Shown: in pieces, positions 17,601 through 23,332 of the stretch
Layout of the letters: each line of letters starts with the position of its first letter
Numbering within the stretch: position 1 is the stretch's first letter
Assembly: GCA_052173355.1 (NCBI GenBank)
Contig: JBQMYS010000019.1
Location: 1-23,332 of the forward strand
DNA length: 23,332 bases
Reading direction: 5' to 3'
DNA from: JABZIP01 sp052173355
GTDB lineage: Bacteria > Bacillota > Clostridia > Peptostreptococcales > Anaerovoracaceae
Program-made: the position numbers and the translations under genes
The notes under the pieces: generated by a model
Database searches by the model: none
Seen by the model: the letters and a program-made list of their open reading frames with translations, nothing else
Told to the model about the DNA's origin: nothing

Positions 17601-19219
17601 AAGATATTAGATTGGAGGCAAATCAAGGAAAGAGCATAAGCAGAATCAGGACGGTAGAACCGGGATTCAAAGAATTTAAAGATGTAACGGATGCTGAGTA
17701 CAAACTGAAAATCAAGAGTATGGATGCAATCGAAAAGACCGAATCGTGGGACGGAGATCTGAATGTAGAAGCGACGGTTGTGGTCGGAACGCAGTCTGAC
17801 CTCAGAAATTTGGCAAACGGTATAGTAAATAAGCAAGATGTGATGGGAATTGTTGAAAAGAACAAGACCGTTCAACAAGTCAGCAATCCTAGAGTGCTGA
17901 AAATAACGAAAACCTATGCGGATACGGCACAGCCGGAGATAAAAGGAGTTATAACGTTTAATCCTACCGATACTACTGTGTATGTTAGACTTATGACTGA
18001 CAAAGCGGCAACGGTTCACTATGTGGTGTTGCCACTTAAAGAATTTATAGAAAAAGGTGCCGCAACGCCTAGCCCTGAGGATGTGTTGATGGGTATGCCG
18101 TCTTATATAGCAGGGAAAAAGGGCACTATTACTTTGCCTGCCGGAAATGTAGAGGTGGAAGAACTGATAAAAGAACTCGAACCTAGCGATCCTACGCAGC
18201 CGGACCTAAAAAAGGGACAATATAAATTCTTTTATGTGGTAAAAGGAAAAAGTGGCGATAAACTGGAAGTTAAGTCGCCTAATAACAACGATGTAAAGGA
18301 TTTTGAAACCAATGAGGCTACAGTGCCTAAAGTGATAGAACCGCCGGGATTGGTAATGACGGGAAAAGCCACGAAAGACAGTGCAGAAGTTGCAGGAACG
18401 CTGAATACGGAAGCTGTTGTATATTGGGTGGCATTCCAGCACGGAACAAAGACTCCTAGTGTTGAAGAAGTTATATCTATGAAGGATGATAATTCTGAAA
18501 AAACGAATTCGGGCAGTTTCCCTGTAACGCTTCGCACTCACAAGGACTTGAAATTTACGATAAATGTTGAAAAGCTTGATCCTACAGGAAGCTACGATGT
18601 ATTTGTAGCACTCAAAAACGAAAATTCAGGTGTGCAATCTTCAGAGGTATACAAGTTGAAAGGAGTTCTTCGTTCTTTGGATACAGAACCTCCTAAATTG
18701 GACGAAGAACCAAAGACTACCGTACTGGGACAAAAGAGCATAGGTTACGGACATTATAGTTATGATGTAAGTATAGTCCTTAAATTTACAAAAGAACTAT
18801 ACTATAGGACGAACAAAAATGAATCTGTAGCTAAACCTTTGACTTCTGACCAAATATTTACAAATGCTTTAGGACCGGACAATTTATATCCTAAAAAACC
18901 GGGTGGATTCTTGCAGACTCCTGCATATGTAACTGCAAGCGGTATATCAAATTCCATATCGAATCCGGATCCGAGCAAGAGAGCTATTACGGATATTGAG
19001 CTTTCGCTCAAAGGAGTTAGGAATGGTACAGAGATAGGATTGACTCCGTATATTTACAGTATGTCCGGCTCATATAAAGGCAAACTCAATCTGGTATTTG
19101 TTGAAGATCCGGTTCTAAAAGATACAAACGGAAAAATAATTTCTACACCGGGTGGACATTTTGAAGTACGTGGAGATTTCAATCTAAAACCGCAGACAAA
19201 TACAAATCCTAAACCATAA
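14609..19219 (+). CDS. Secreted SLH-anchored cell-surface protein with Ig/FN3-like repeats
   Basis: This 1536-residue surface protein has a Sec signal peptide (MKRILTFVLAGALVLSG, about 1-30) and three SLH domains (about 35-205) with motifs ITRAEF, LTREQA and MTRGEM, which bind the secondary cell-wall polymer. Residues about 220-435 have short hydrophobic alternating strands and a GSGEIEQAIINADG turn, typical of the beta-solenoid after SLH domains in clostridia. Five Ig/FN3-like modules follow, centred on Y479-W, Y600-W, F713-W, H1138-Y and Y1272-W, several ending in a YDVF/YFVIRD strand and a TxPP-like joint. Between 713 and 1138, and after 1310, lie larger beta domains with EVVYYKGED and KELYYRTNK strands. 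No enzyme motif or sortase signal is seen. ATG 14609 is chosen over 14558 because GAAAGGGAG (14595-14603) precedes it and the signal peptide starts there. Adhesin or S-layer component is the likely role. Confidence 0.88.
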   Translation: MKRILTFVLAGALVLSGFPIVPNMSQATQSISYGAERHWSDQYLNNLVRNEIMQGDLQGNLNPDNDITRAEFVAMINRAFGYAQKGTSNFSDVDKEAWYSDDLSIAKNQGYMQGTDNNKAEPENKLTREQAVTLICRALKIEGEPKDTFKFGDSREFSQWSKEYINAVASKNIVNGYPDSTFKPLNSMTRGEMAKVLSNLAGEIIKETGKNYIGYADKNVSMVKSGASLTDTIVPGDLFLTAGLGKGYSLLEQVTVNGDLIISGTGNSESGQVSVLLRDSDIKHLIVDSQSSDIMSVRAEGGSVIEKTTVRRNAYLEEENDKNIAFKDVELKGVSGTKLNLSGNFENVKILAPNNQLSLSKGYINSLTVDEEADKGSVFLEKGTKVGALMLDTSTTVTGSGEIEQAIINADGTNLSMLPKRIYIRPGIKAVINGKTMTSLDAEANNAEPEFKSDYPKLTDVQATSAKLLASVNKPGKLYWAVKDMGVAQSGASKEDLLKPDTRYFIKSGNQAMVIEKEVTINIAGLKSGEEYEYYAMFEDLQGNRTGIKAEKFKTVDIIAPQFLGGTPVNTDRIADKTDPANIRFGFKFDVMPSKDGIIYWAIYKNRAVPPTAEALAEQKVSGALGKGLKDAKMNETYNIDVEGNDILLAEKKDYDIYFVIRDKAGNLSRLSKTVATTPDVTSPEFLTKPWNEPGARATVTVNTMASESGTIFWAAYPEHDDYISKISDTNLKIRAITTGDHAHRNGQKPTRGNVNEKIIIDKIEATKPYNVYFVIRDQSENESVIEVLKGIKTLDQVPPKAEMVFEDAVAGDPLVNSKITIQFDEVVYYKGEDKDIRLIEINNMEEASKVEKLKAMLTLHDLKSLTYPDNYNLIDYKNVVIAERDGKTAIDFPYTVFGGGKGLNSGGRYQFELNKVVDSDGNRMDAATRLQAFSIVAPQIGLQENDTLVDEVGFSVKRGENTIINSDSYYDIIITSNKLLKFDLYEKKGGIDTLIAEDIRLEANQGKSISRIRTVEPGFKEFKDVTDAEYKLKIKSMDAIEKTESWDGDLNVEATVVVGTQSDLRNLANGIVNKQDVMGIVEKNKTVQQVSNPRVLKITKTYADTAQPEIKGVITFNPTDTTVYVRLMTDKAATVHYVVLPLKEFIEKGAATPSPEDVLMGMPSYIAGKKGTITLPAGNVEVEELIKELEPSDPTQPDLKKGQYKFFYVVKGKSGDKLEVKSPNNNDVKDFETNEATVPKVIEPPGLVMTGKATKDSAEVAGTLNTEAVVYWVAFQHGTKTPSVEEVISMKDDNSEKTNSGSFPVTLRTHKDLKFTINVEKLDPTGSYDVFVALKNENSGVQSSEVYKLKGVLRSLDTEPPKLDEEPKTTVLGQKSIGYGHYSYDVSIVLKFTKELYYRTNKNESVAKPLTSDQIFTNALGPDNLYPKKPGGFLQTPAYVTASGISNSISNPDPSKRAITDIELSLKGVRNGTEIGLTPYIYSMSGSYKGKLNLVFVEDPVLKDTNGKIISTPGGHFEVRGDFNLKPQTNTNPKP

Positions 19220-19264
19220 GCAAAAAAATATTTAATATTCGTACAAATTTCAAAATACAACTAA

Positions 19265-19296
19265 AAGCACCGCTCACGATTTTGTGAGCGGTGCTT
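19265..19296 (+). terminator. Strong hairpin after the SLH gene (weak U-tract)
   Basis: A perfect 13-bp GC-rich stem, AAGCACCGCTCAC (19265-19277) / GTGAGCGGTGCTT (19284-19296), has a GATTTT loop and lies 45 nt after the SLH stop. What follows is CATATATC rather than a T-run, so termination may be factor-assisted, or the hairpin may protect the mRNA end. Confidence 0.7.
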
Positions 19297-19351
19297 CATA
19301 TATCAGAAGCTTAAACGTATAAAAAAAATACAGTTATGCGTTTGTAAAAAA

Positions 19352-19380
19352 CTTGACATGAATTCGGATTTGTAGTATTA
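19352..19380 (+). promoter_or_regulatory. Near-consensus sigma-A promoter of the amino acid ABC operon
   Basis: TTGACA (19352-19357), a 17-nt spacer, then TATTAT (19375-19380). This is the best promoter in the window and places the transcript start near 19387, 47 nt before the lipoprotein gene. Confidence 0.85.
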
Positions 19381-19388
19381 TTACTATA

Positions 19389-19418
19389 TCGCTTTAATAC
19401 GATAAAATAGAAAAGCGA
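19389..19418 (+). other. Leader hairpin before the ABC operon
   Basis: TCGCTTT (19389-19395) pairs with AAAGCGA (19412-19418), 7 bp with a 16-nt loop, between the predicted start of transcription and AGGAGGA (19423-19429). It might be a 5'-stabilising element or weak control structure. It is too small for a known amino acid riboswitch or T-box. Confidence 0.4.
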
Positions 19419-19433
19419 CATTAGGAGGAAAAT

Positions 19434-20279
19434 ATGAGAAGATTATTGAACGTGATTTTGGCACTCGCATTAACTGTCGTAATGATGTTGGCATTTACGG
19501 CTTGCAAAGAGAACAATAACCAGACAAAGGACGAACTTGCAGGTTGGGAGTATATTGAAGATAAAGGCGAACTTGTAATAGGATTGGATGATACTTTTGC
19601 ACCTATGGGATTTCGAGATGAATCGGGCGACTTGGTGGGATTTGATATAGATTTGGCTAATGCTGTAGGAAAAGAATTGGGAGTTAAGGTCAGATTTAAT
19701 CCGATTGATTGGAATGCAAAAGAAATGGAACTTTCTTCCAAAAGAATAGACTGTATTTGGAACGGTATGTCGGCAACACCTGAACGTCAAAAGAAAATGG
19801 CACTTACAAACAAGTATCTGAACAATAGTATAGTTATATTGGCAAAAGATGATACTGTAAAAGTTGAAAGTGCAAAAGACCTTGCAAATTACAAAGTTGC
19901 TACACAGGTTGATTCGTCTGCGCTTGAATCCATGAAAGCGAATGAAGATTATAGTGCATTTGAGAAGAATGTTACGGAATACAGAAATTATGACGAAGCA
20001 ATACTTGATATGAAAGCCGGCAGAATTGATTGTATCGTAGTGGATCAAGTTTTGGGCGAGTACAAAAACTCAAAGATGAAAGACGGCGAAAAGATGGTTC
20101 TGTGTGATTATAAATTTTCAGATGATTTTTATGCTATAGGTTGCAGAGTAGATGAGAAAGACGTTGCGGCAAAAATTACAGAAGCGATAGAAAAGACTAT
20201 AGAAAATGGAAAAGCTGAAGAAATAAGCAACAAATGGTTTGGAAGAAACATTGTCATTTCGGAGGGATACGATGACTGA
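19434..20279 (+). CDS. Polar amino acid ABC transporter, substrate-binding lipoprotein
   Basis: A 281-residue extracellular solute-binding protein of family 3. The N-terminus is a lipoprotein signal with Cys24 as the lipidated residue (LAFTAC; Phe instead of Leu at -3, slightly off consensus). The mature part shows the class hallmarks: LVIGLDDTFAPMGFRDESG (about 48-66), VGFDIDLANAVGKELG, DWNAKEMELSSKRIDCIWNG, and a second lobe with YKVATQVDSSALE and DCIVVDQVLG. Basic, polar or sulfur amino acids are all possible substrates; the hut operon 12 kb upstream makes histidine an attractive but unproven guess. AGGAGGA lies 5 nt before the ATG. Its last 8 nt overlap the permease gene. Confidence 0.93.
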   Translation: MRRLLNVILALALTVVMMLAFTACKENNNQTKDELAGWEYIEDKGELVIGLDDTFAPMGFRDESGDLVGFDIDLANAVGKELGVKVRFNPIDWNAKEMELSSKRIDCIWNGMSATPERQKKMALTNKYLNNSIVILAKDDTVKVESAKDLANYKVATQVDSSALESMKANEDYSAFEKNVTEYRNYDEAILDMKAGRIDCIVVDQVLGEYKNSKMKDGEKMVLCDYKFSDDFYAIGCRVDEKDVAAKITEAIEKTIENGKAEEISNKWFGRNIVISEGYDD

Positions 20280-21018
20280 TTTTGCGACAGTGTTTGCGGA
20301 TAAAATGGATTATATAGGAGTAATACTGCCTACATTGTTAGATGGAGCTTGGGTTACCACCAAGCTCTTTGTCTTGACGTTAATTTTATCGTTGCCGCTC
20401 GGTTTAATAATTGCGCTTGCCAGCATAAGCAAGATTTTACCTGCAAGATGGTTATCTAAATTATATATTTGGATATTTCGTGGAACACCGCTGATGCTTC
20501 AGCTGTTCTTCTTTTATTTTTTTATACCTATAGGTATGGGGATAACCTTGTCGGCATTTGCTACATCAGTTCTTGCTTTTGTGCTTAATTATGCTTCGTA
20601 TTTTGCTGAAATATATAGAGGCGGTATAGAAAGTATAGATAAAGGGCAGTATGAAGCCGCGAAATCGCTGGGGCTTTCGAAGTCACAGACTATGTTCGGA
20701 ATAATACTCCCTCAGACTATTAAACGTATAATGCCTGCAGTTTCAAATGAAGCAATAGTATTAGTAAAAGATACGGCACTTGCGTTTTCGATTTCGGTTG
20801 CAGAACTTTTGAAAGCCGCAAATAGTGCAATGAACAGGGATCAGGACGTTACGGCGTTTGTACTTGCGGCACTTATGTATCTTGCTATGACTTTTGTGCT
20901 TACGGTCATTTCAGATGCTTTAGAATATAAATATTCAAAGCACGAAGCTCACGATAGTGACAGGAAAAAACCGTTAATTTACCGTTTTTTAGAAAAGGAG
21001 AGTGCACATGGCAGATAA
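20272..21018 (+). CDS. Polar amino acid ABC transporter, permease
   Basis: A 248-residue inner-membrane permease of the HisM/GlnP type. It has about five membrane spans and the EAA-type coupling loop QYEAAKSLGLSKSQTMFGII that contacts the ATPase, plus FRGTPLMLQLFFFYFF and NYASYFAEIYRGGIES blocks typical of the family. ATG 20272 is preferred because CGGAGGG lies 5 nt upstream and the protein then starts MTDFATV; the open frame begins 33 nt earlier without a ribosome site. It overlaps the lipoprotein gene by 8 nt and the ATPase gene by 11 nt, so the three are translationally coupled. Only one permease gene is present, so it should work as a homodimer. Confidence 0.93.
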   Translation: MTDFATVFADKMDYIGVILPTLLDGAWVTTKLFVLTLILSLPLGLIIALASISKILPARWLSKLYIWIFRGTPLMLQLFFFYFFIPIGMGITLSAFATSVLAFVLNYASYFAEIYRGGIESIDKGQYEAAKSLGLSKSQTMFGIILPQTIKRIMPAVSNEAIVLVKDTALAFSISVAELLKAANSAMNRDQDVTAFVLAALMYLAMTFVLTVISDALEYKYSKHEAHDSDRKKPLIYRFLEKESAHGR

Positions 21019-21775
21019 GATACTTGAAATGACGGGAATTAAAAAACGTTTTGGGAATTTTGAAGCACTAAAAGGTGTGGACTTTTCTGTGAATAAAGGG
21101 GAAACAGTCGCAATAATCGGGTCTTCGGGATCCGGAAAAAGTACGCTTCTTCGTTGTATCAACTGCCTTGAAAGAATTACGGCAGGCAGCATTACATTGA
21201 ACGGAAACAATTTTGCAAAGGAAGAAAATGGAAAAGTTGTATATTTGCCAGAAAAAGAACTAAAGTATGTTTACACTGATACGGGCATGATTTTCCAGCA
21301 TTTCAATCTATTTCCACATATGACCTGTTTGGAAAATATATATTACGCACCGGTAAAGGTTAATAACGTGGCTAAGGATGTAGCTATCGCGGAAGCACGC
21401 GAGTTGCTCGATATGGTGGGACTTGCAGGTAAGGAGGAGGCTTATCCGGCACAGCTTTCAGGTGGACAAAAACAAAGAATTGCAATAGCAAGAGGGCTAG
21501 CTATGCATCCCGATATAATGCTTTTTGATGAACCTACAAGTGCGCTTGATCCCGAAATTACAGGGGAAGTTTTAAATGTAATGAGAAATTTAGCTAAAGA
21601 GCATACGACAATGGTAGTAGTTACGCATGAGATGGGATTTGCCAAGGAGGTTTCGGATCGAGTGATATTTATGGATGCGGGGGTTATAGTTGAAGAAGGT
21701 ACGCCTGCGGAAATTTTTGAAAATCCGAAAAGTGATAGATTAAAGGCGTTTTTGAGTTCCGTTCTAAGACATTAG
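21008..21775 (+). CDS. Polar amino acid ABC transporter, ATP-binding protein
   Basis: A 255-residue cytoplasmic ATPase of the GlnQ/HisP type. Motifs in order: Walker A GSSGSGKST (38-46), Q-loop Gln97 (MIFQHFNLFPH), signature LSGGQKQR (150-157), Walker B IMLFDEPTSALDPE (170-183), H-loop His207 (VVVTHEMGFA). All are intact. An insertion of about 15 residues before the Q-loop (KEENGKVVYLPEKELK, 71-86) is common in this subfamily. ATG 21008 is preferred over GTG 21002, since AAAAGGAG (20993-21000) is 7 nt from the ATG but only 1 nt from the GTG. It is the last gene of the operon. Confidence 0.95.
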   Translation: MADKILEMTGIKKRFGNFEALKGVDFSVNKGETVAIIGSSGSGKSTLLRCINCLERITAGSITLNGNNFAKEENGKVVYLPEKELKYVYTDTGMIFQHFNLFPHMTCLENIYYAPVKVNNVAKDVAIAEARELLDMVGLAGKEEAYPAQLSGGQKQRIAIARGLAMHPDIMLFDEPTSALDPEITGEVLNVMRNLAKEHTTMVVVTHEMGFAKEVSDRVIFMDAGVIVEEGTPAEIFENPKSDRLKAFLSSVLRH

Positions 21776-21805
21776 TGTAAAAAAATTGTAGGAAAAAATG
21801 ATAAA

Positions 21806-21864
21806 AAAGAGTTCCAACTTTAGTGATATAATACATATCATAAACTAAAAACAAGGAACTCTTT
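21806..21864. repeat. Two-tier inverted repeat after the ABC operon
   Basis: Outer arms AAAGAGTTCC (21806-21815) / GGAACTCTTT (21855-21864), 10 bp; inner arms TTTAGT (21819-21824) / ACTAAA (21844-21849) and GATAT (21825-21829) / ATATC (21835-21839). Small internal loops separate them. Read on the minus strand it is followed by TTTTTT, on the plus strand only by ATGG. It could end the ABC transcript or be a remnant of a small mobile element. Confidence 0.6.
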
Positions 21865-21943
21865 ATGGTTTATAGTATATAACAATTTCAGGAAAATGGA
21901 ATAGAAAAAATAGAATTTTGAACCTTTTTATGATACAATAAAT

Positions 21944-21967
21944 GTGGGCAATAAAGTGGGTGATAAA
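21944..21967 (+). repeat. Two 12-bp repeat units upstream of the AlbA_2 gene start
   Basis: GTGGGCAATAAA (21944-21955) and GTGGGTGATAAA (21956-21967) lie 3 nt before the ATG at 21971. They are the same unit, in the same frame (V-G-N/D-K), as the four-unit linker inside the gene at 23126-23173. The GGGTGA of the second unit also serves as the likely ribosome site. Confidence 0.85.
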
Positions 21968-21970
21968 ACT

Positions 21971-23332
21971 ATGAATAAATATCTTGAAATCATAAAAAAT
22001 TTAATAGGTAATCAAACAGAAGAAGAATGGTTTGAATTCAAAGAAAACTGGTGTGAAGCACATGGAATAGGAGAATATATATCCGCGCTGTCAAATGCAG
22101 CTGCAATTTGTAGACAGGAATATGGGTATCTTGTTTGGGGTGTAAATAATGAAACTCATGAAGTTTTAGGGACTAAATTTAATTATAGAGTAGATGTTAA
22201 AGGGGAGCCATTAGAACATTATTTAGCAAGGCAGTTGAAACCGGATATTGTTTTTTCTTTCCATGAAGTGGATTTTGATAATAAGAGAGTCGTCCTATTA
22301 GAAATTCCTATGGCTAAAAACATTCCAACTTCATTTGATGGAATAAGGTATATTAGAATAGGGTCAAGTAAAGTTAATGTTGCTAAATATCCTGATAGAG
22401 AAGTTAATTTATTTGAAGTACTAAGCAACAAAGAAAAAACAATAAATAGTATTGAATCTGAATATCAAGATTTAACTTTTGAGAGATTATTTACATATTA
22501 TGCAGGCAGAGGAATCTCTTTAAAATTCGAAACTTTTAAGAAAAATCTTGGGCTTTTAACTAAAGATGGTAGGTATAATTTGATGGCGCAATTATTATCA
22601 GATGATAGCCATATACCTGTAAGAGTGTCGGTATTTAGTGGAAAAACGAAAGCAAGTCCTCTATATTCTGTAAAAGAGTTCGGGAACACATGCATTTTGT
22701 TAAGCTTAGATAAAGTTTTAGAATATGCAGATGTAATAAATATAATCCAAGCAGATGAAAGCAGAAGAATTACTACAAGAAAAGATGTTGCTTTATTTGA
22801 TATGAGTGCTTTTAGAGAGGCGGTTATAAATGCCTTTGTTCATAATAAGTGGATAGATGGAAATGCACCGATGATTACGGTATATAGTAACCGTATAGAG
22901 ATTCTTTCAAGAGGCACACTTGATCCGAAGCAGACGATTGAAGGGTTTTATATGGGTGAGTCTATCCCTGTTAACCAAAAACTGTCGGAAATATTTTTGC
23001 AGCTTCACATCAGCGAGCGTTCCGGAAGGGGCGTTCCTAAAATCATAGATAGCTATGGAAAAGATGTGTTTGATTTTAGAGAAAATTCAATTGTAGTTAA
23101 CATTCCTTTTAATTGGATTAACAATGTAGGGGATAAAGTGGGTAATAAAGTGTGGGATAAAGTGGGGGATAAGAAACCTCTAAATGATAGACGAAAGAAA
23201 ATTTTAGAAGAAATAAGAAACAATCCTAATGTAACTCAAGCACAATTATCCCAAATTATAGGTATAGGATTAACCGCCATCGAAAACAACATTAGATTTT
23301 TGAAAGAAAATGAATATATAGAACGAGTAGGA
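21971..23332 (+). CDS. AlbA_2 / HATPase_c_4 / winged-helix putative regulator (3' end outside window)
   Basis: Open for 454 codons to the window edge with no stop, so it is partial. The N-terminus has an AlbA_2 (Schlafen-type) domain: EEEWFEFKENW (17-27), EYISALSNAAAICRQ (35-49), YLVWGVNNETHEVLG (53-67), and PTSFDGIRYIRIGSS. The middle has a GHKL-type ATPase remnant, FREAVINAFVHNKW (about 281-294), NRIEILSRG, and SERSGRGVPKI (about 348-358). A VGDK-VGNK-VWDK-VGDK linker (386-401) leads to a winged-helix domain (TQAQLSQIIGIGLTAIENNIRFLKENEYI). Such proteins are often mislabelled RecG-like helicases; roles in transcription or phage defence are suspected, not shown. The start ATG has GGGTGA 8 nt upstream. 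Its order and upstream context suggest an accessory gene. Confidence 0.85.
   Translation, partial: MNKYLEIIKNLIGNQTEEEWFEFKENWCEAHGIGEYISALSNAAAICRQEYGYLVWGVNNETHEVLGTKFNYRVDVKGEPLEHYLARQLKPDIVFSFHEVDFDNKRVVLLEIPMAKNIPTSFDGIRYIRIGSSKVNVAKYPDREVNLFEVLSNKEKTINSIESEYQDLTFERLFTYYAGRGISLKFETFKKNLGLLTKDGRYNLMAQLLSDDSHIPVRVSVFSGKTKASPLYSVKEFGNTCILLSLDKVLEYADVINIIQADESRRITTRKDVALFDMSAFREAVINAFVHNKWIDGNAPMITVYSNRIEILSRGTLDPKQTIEGFYMGESIPVNQKLSEIFLQLHISERSGRGVPKIIDSYGKDVFDFRENSIVVNIPFNWINNVGDKVGNKVWDKVGDKKPLNDRRKKILEEIRNNPNVTQAQLSQIIGIGLTAIENNIRFLKENEYIERVG
23126..23173 (+). repeat. Four tandem 12-bp units encoding a VGDK-type linker
   Basis: Units GTAGGGGATAAA, GTGGGTAATAAA, GTGTGGGATAAA and GTGGGGGATAAG follow each other without gaps and encode V-G/W-D/N-K four times, between the ATPase-like and winged-helix domains. 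Unit length is a multiple of three, so copy number can change without a frameshift. Confidence 0.92.

Noticed and set aside
17537..18019. Minus-strand frame of 160 codons inside the SLH gene
   Set aside because: Antisense shadow with no start signal and an unlikely amino acid composition.
19387..19433. T-box or amino acid riboswitch in the ABC leader
   Set aside because: The leader is only 47 nt with one small hairpin, far too short for a T-box, lysine or glycine riboswitch.
21944..21970. GTG 21944 as the start of the AlbA_2 protein, adding VGNKVGDKT
   Set aside because: There is no ribosome site before it, while GGGTGA is well spaced before ATG 21971; the AlbA_2 domain starts after the ATG.

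Overview
The window looks like a chromosomal segment of a low-GC Gram-positive anaerobe of the class Clostridia. The evidence is AT-rich codon use, strong AGGAGG-type ribosome sites, an S-layer-homology (SLH) surface protein, an ECF-type S component, a CheA with a fused CheW domain, and a tetrahydrofolate-dependent histidine-degradation pathway. A Peptostreptococcales/Eubacteriales member is plausible, but I cannot place it more closely from sequence alone. No tRNA, rRNA, CRISPR array or intact mobile element is visible. No gene-free stretch exceeds about 300 bases; the longest are 1035-1292, 14367-14608, 19220-19433 and 21776-21970.

Layout. (1) 1-227: a broken livF (branched-chain amino acid ABC ATPase), with its middle deleted and its 3' part out of frame. 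It ends at a terminator shared with a convergent ECF-transporter S component (288-1034, minus). (2) 1293-7625, plus: a compact histidine-utilisation operon, hutH-hutU-hutI-fchA-ftcD. It converts histidine to glutamate, ammonia and 5,10-methenyl-THF. A 13-bp bidirectional terminator (7641-7670) separates it from the next, convergent operon. (3) 14366-7682, minus: cheA(-cheW)-cheR-cheB, then a long FtsA-like ASKHA protein and a 36-residue rubredoxin-like protein, all with gaps of 11-27 nt. (4) 14609-19219, plus: a 1536-residue secreted SLH protein with a predicted beta-solenoid and at least five degenerate modules built around a Tyr-Trp-Ala-like core. (5) 19434-21775, plus: a complete polar amino acid ABC importer (lipoprotein, permease, ATPase) behind a near-consensus sigma-A promoter. 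(6) 21971-23332, plus, running off the edge: an accessory-type AlbA_2/HATPase/winged-helix protein.

How the parts fit. The hut operon and the amino acid importer suggest amino acid fermentation, with histidine feeding the one-carbon folate pool. Whether the importer carries histidine is not shown. The chemotaxis operon has CheA, CheR, CheB and a built-in CheW but no CheY, CheC/CheD/CheX or receptor, so it must work with genes elsewhere. The FtsA-like gene in the same operon is the most interesting context. The end-of-window gene carries a 12-bp repeat as an in-gene linker (four units) and also just upstream of its start codon (two units, same reading frame), which suggests a duplication scar or a binding site.
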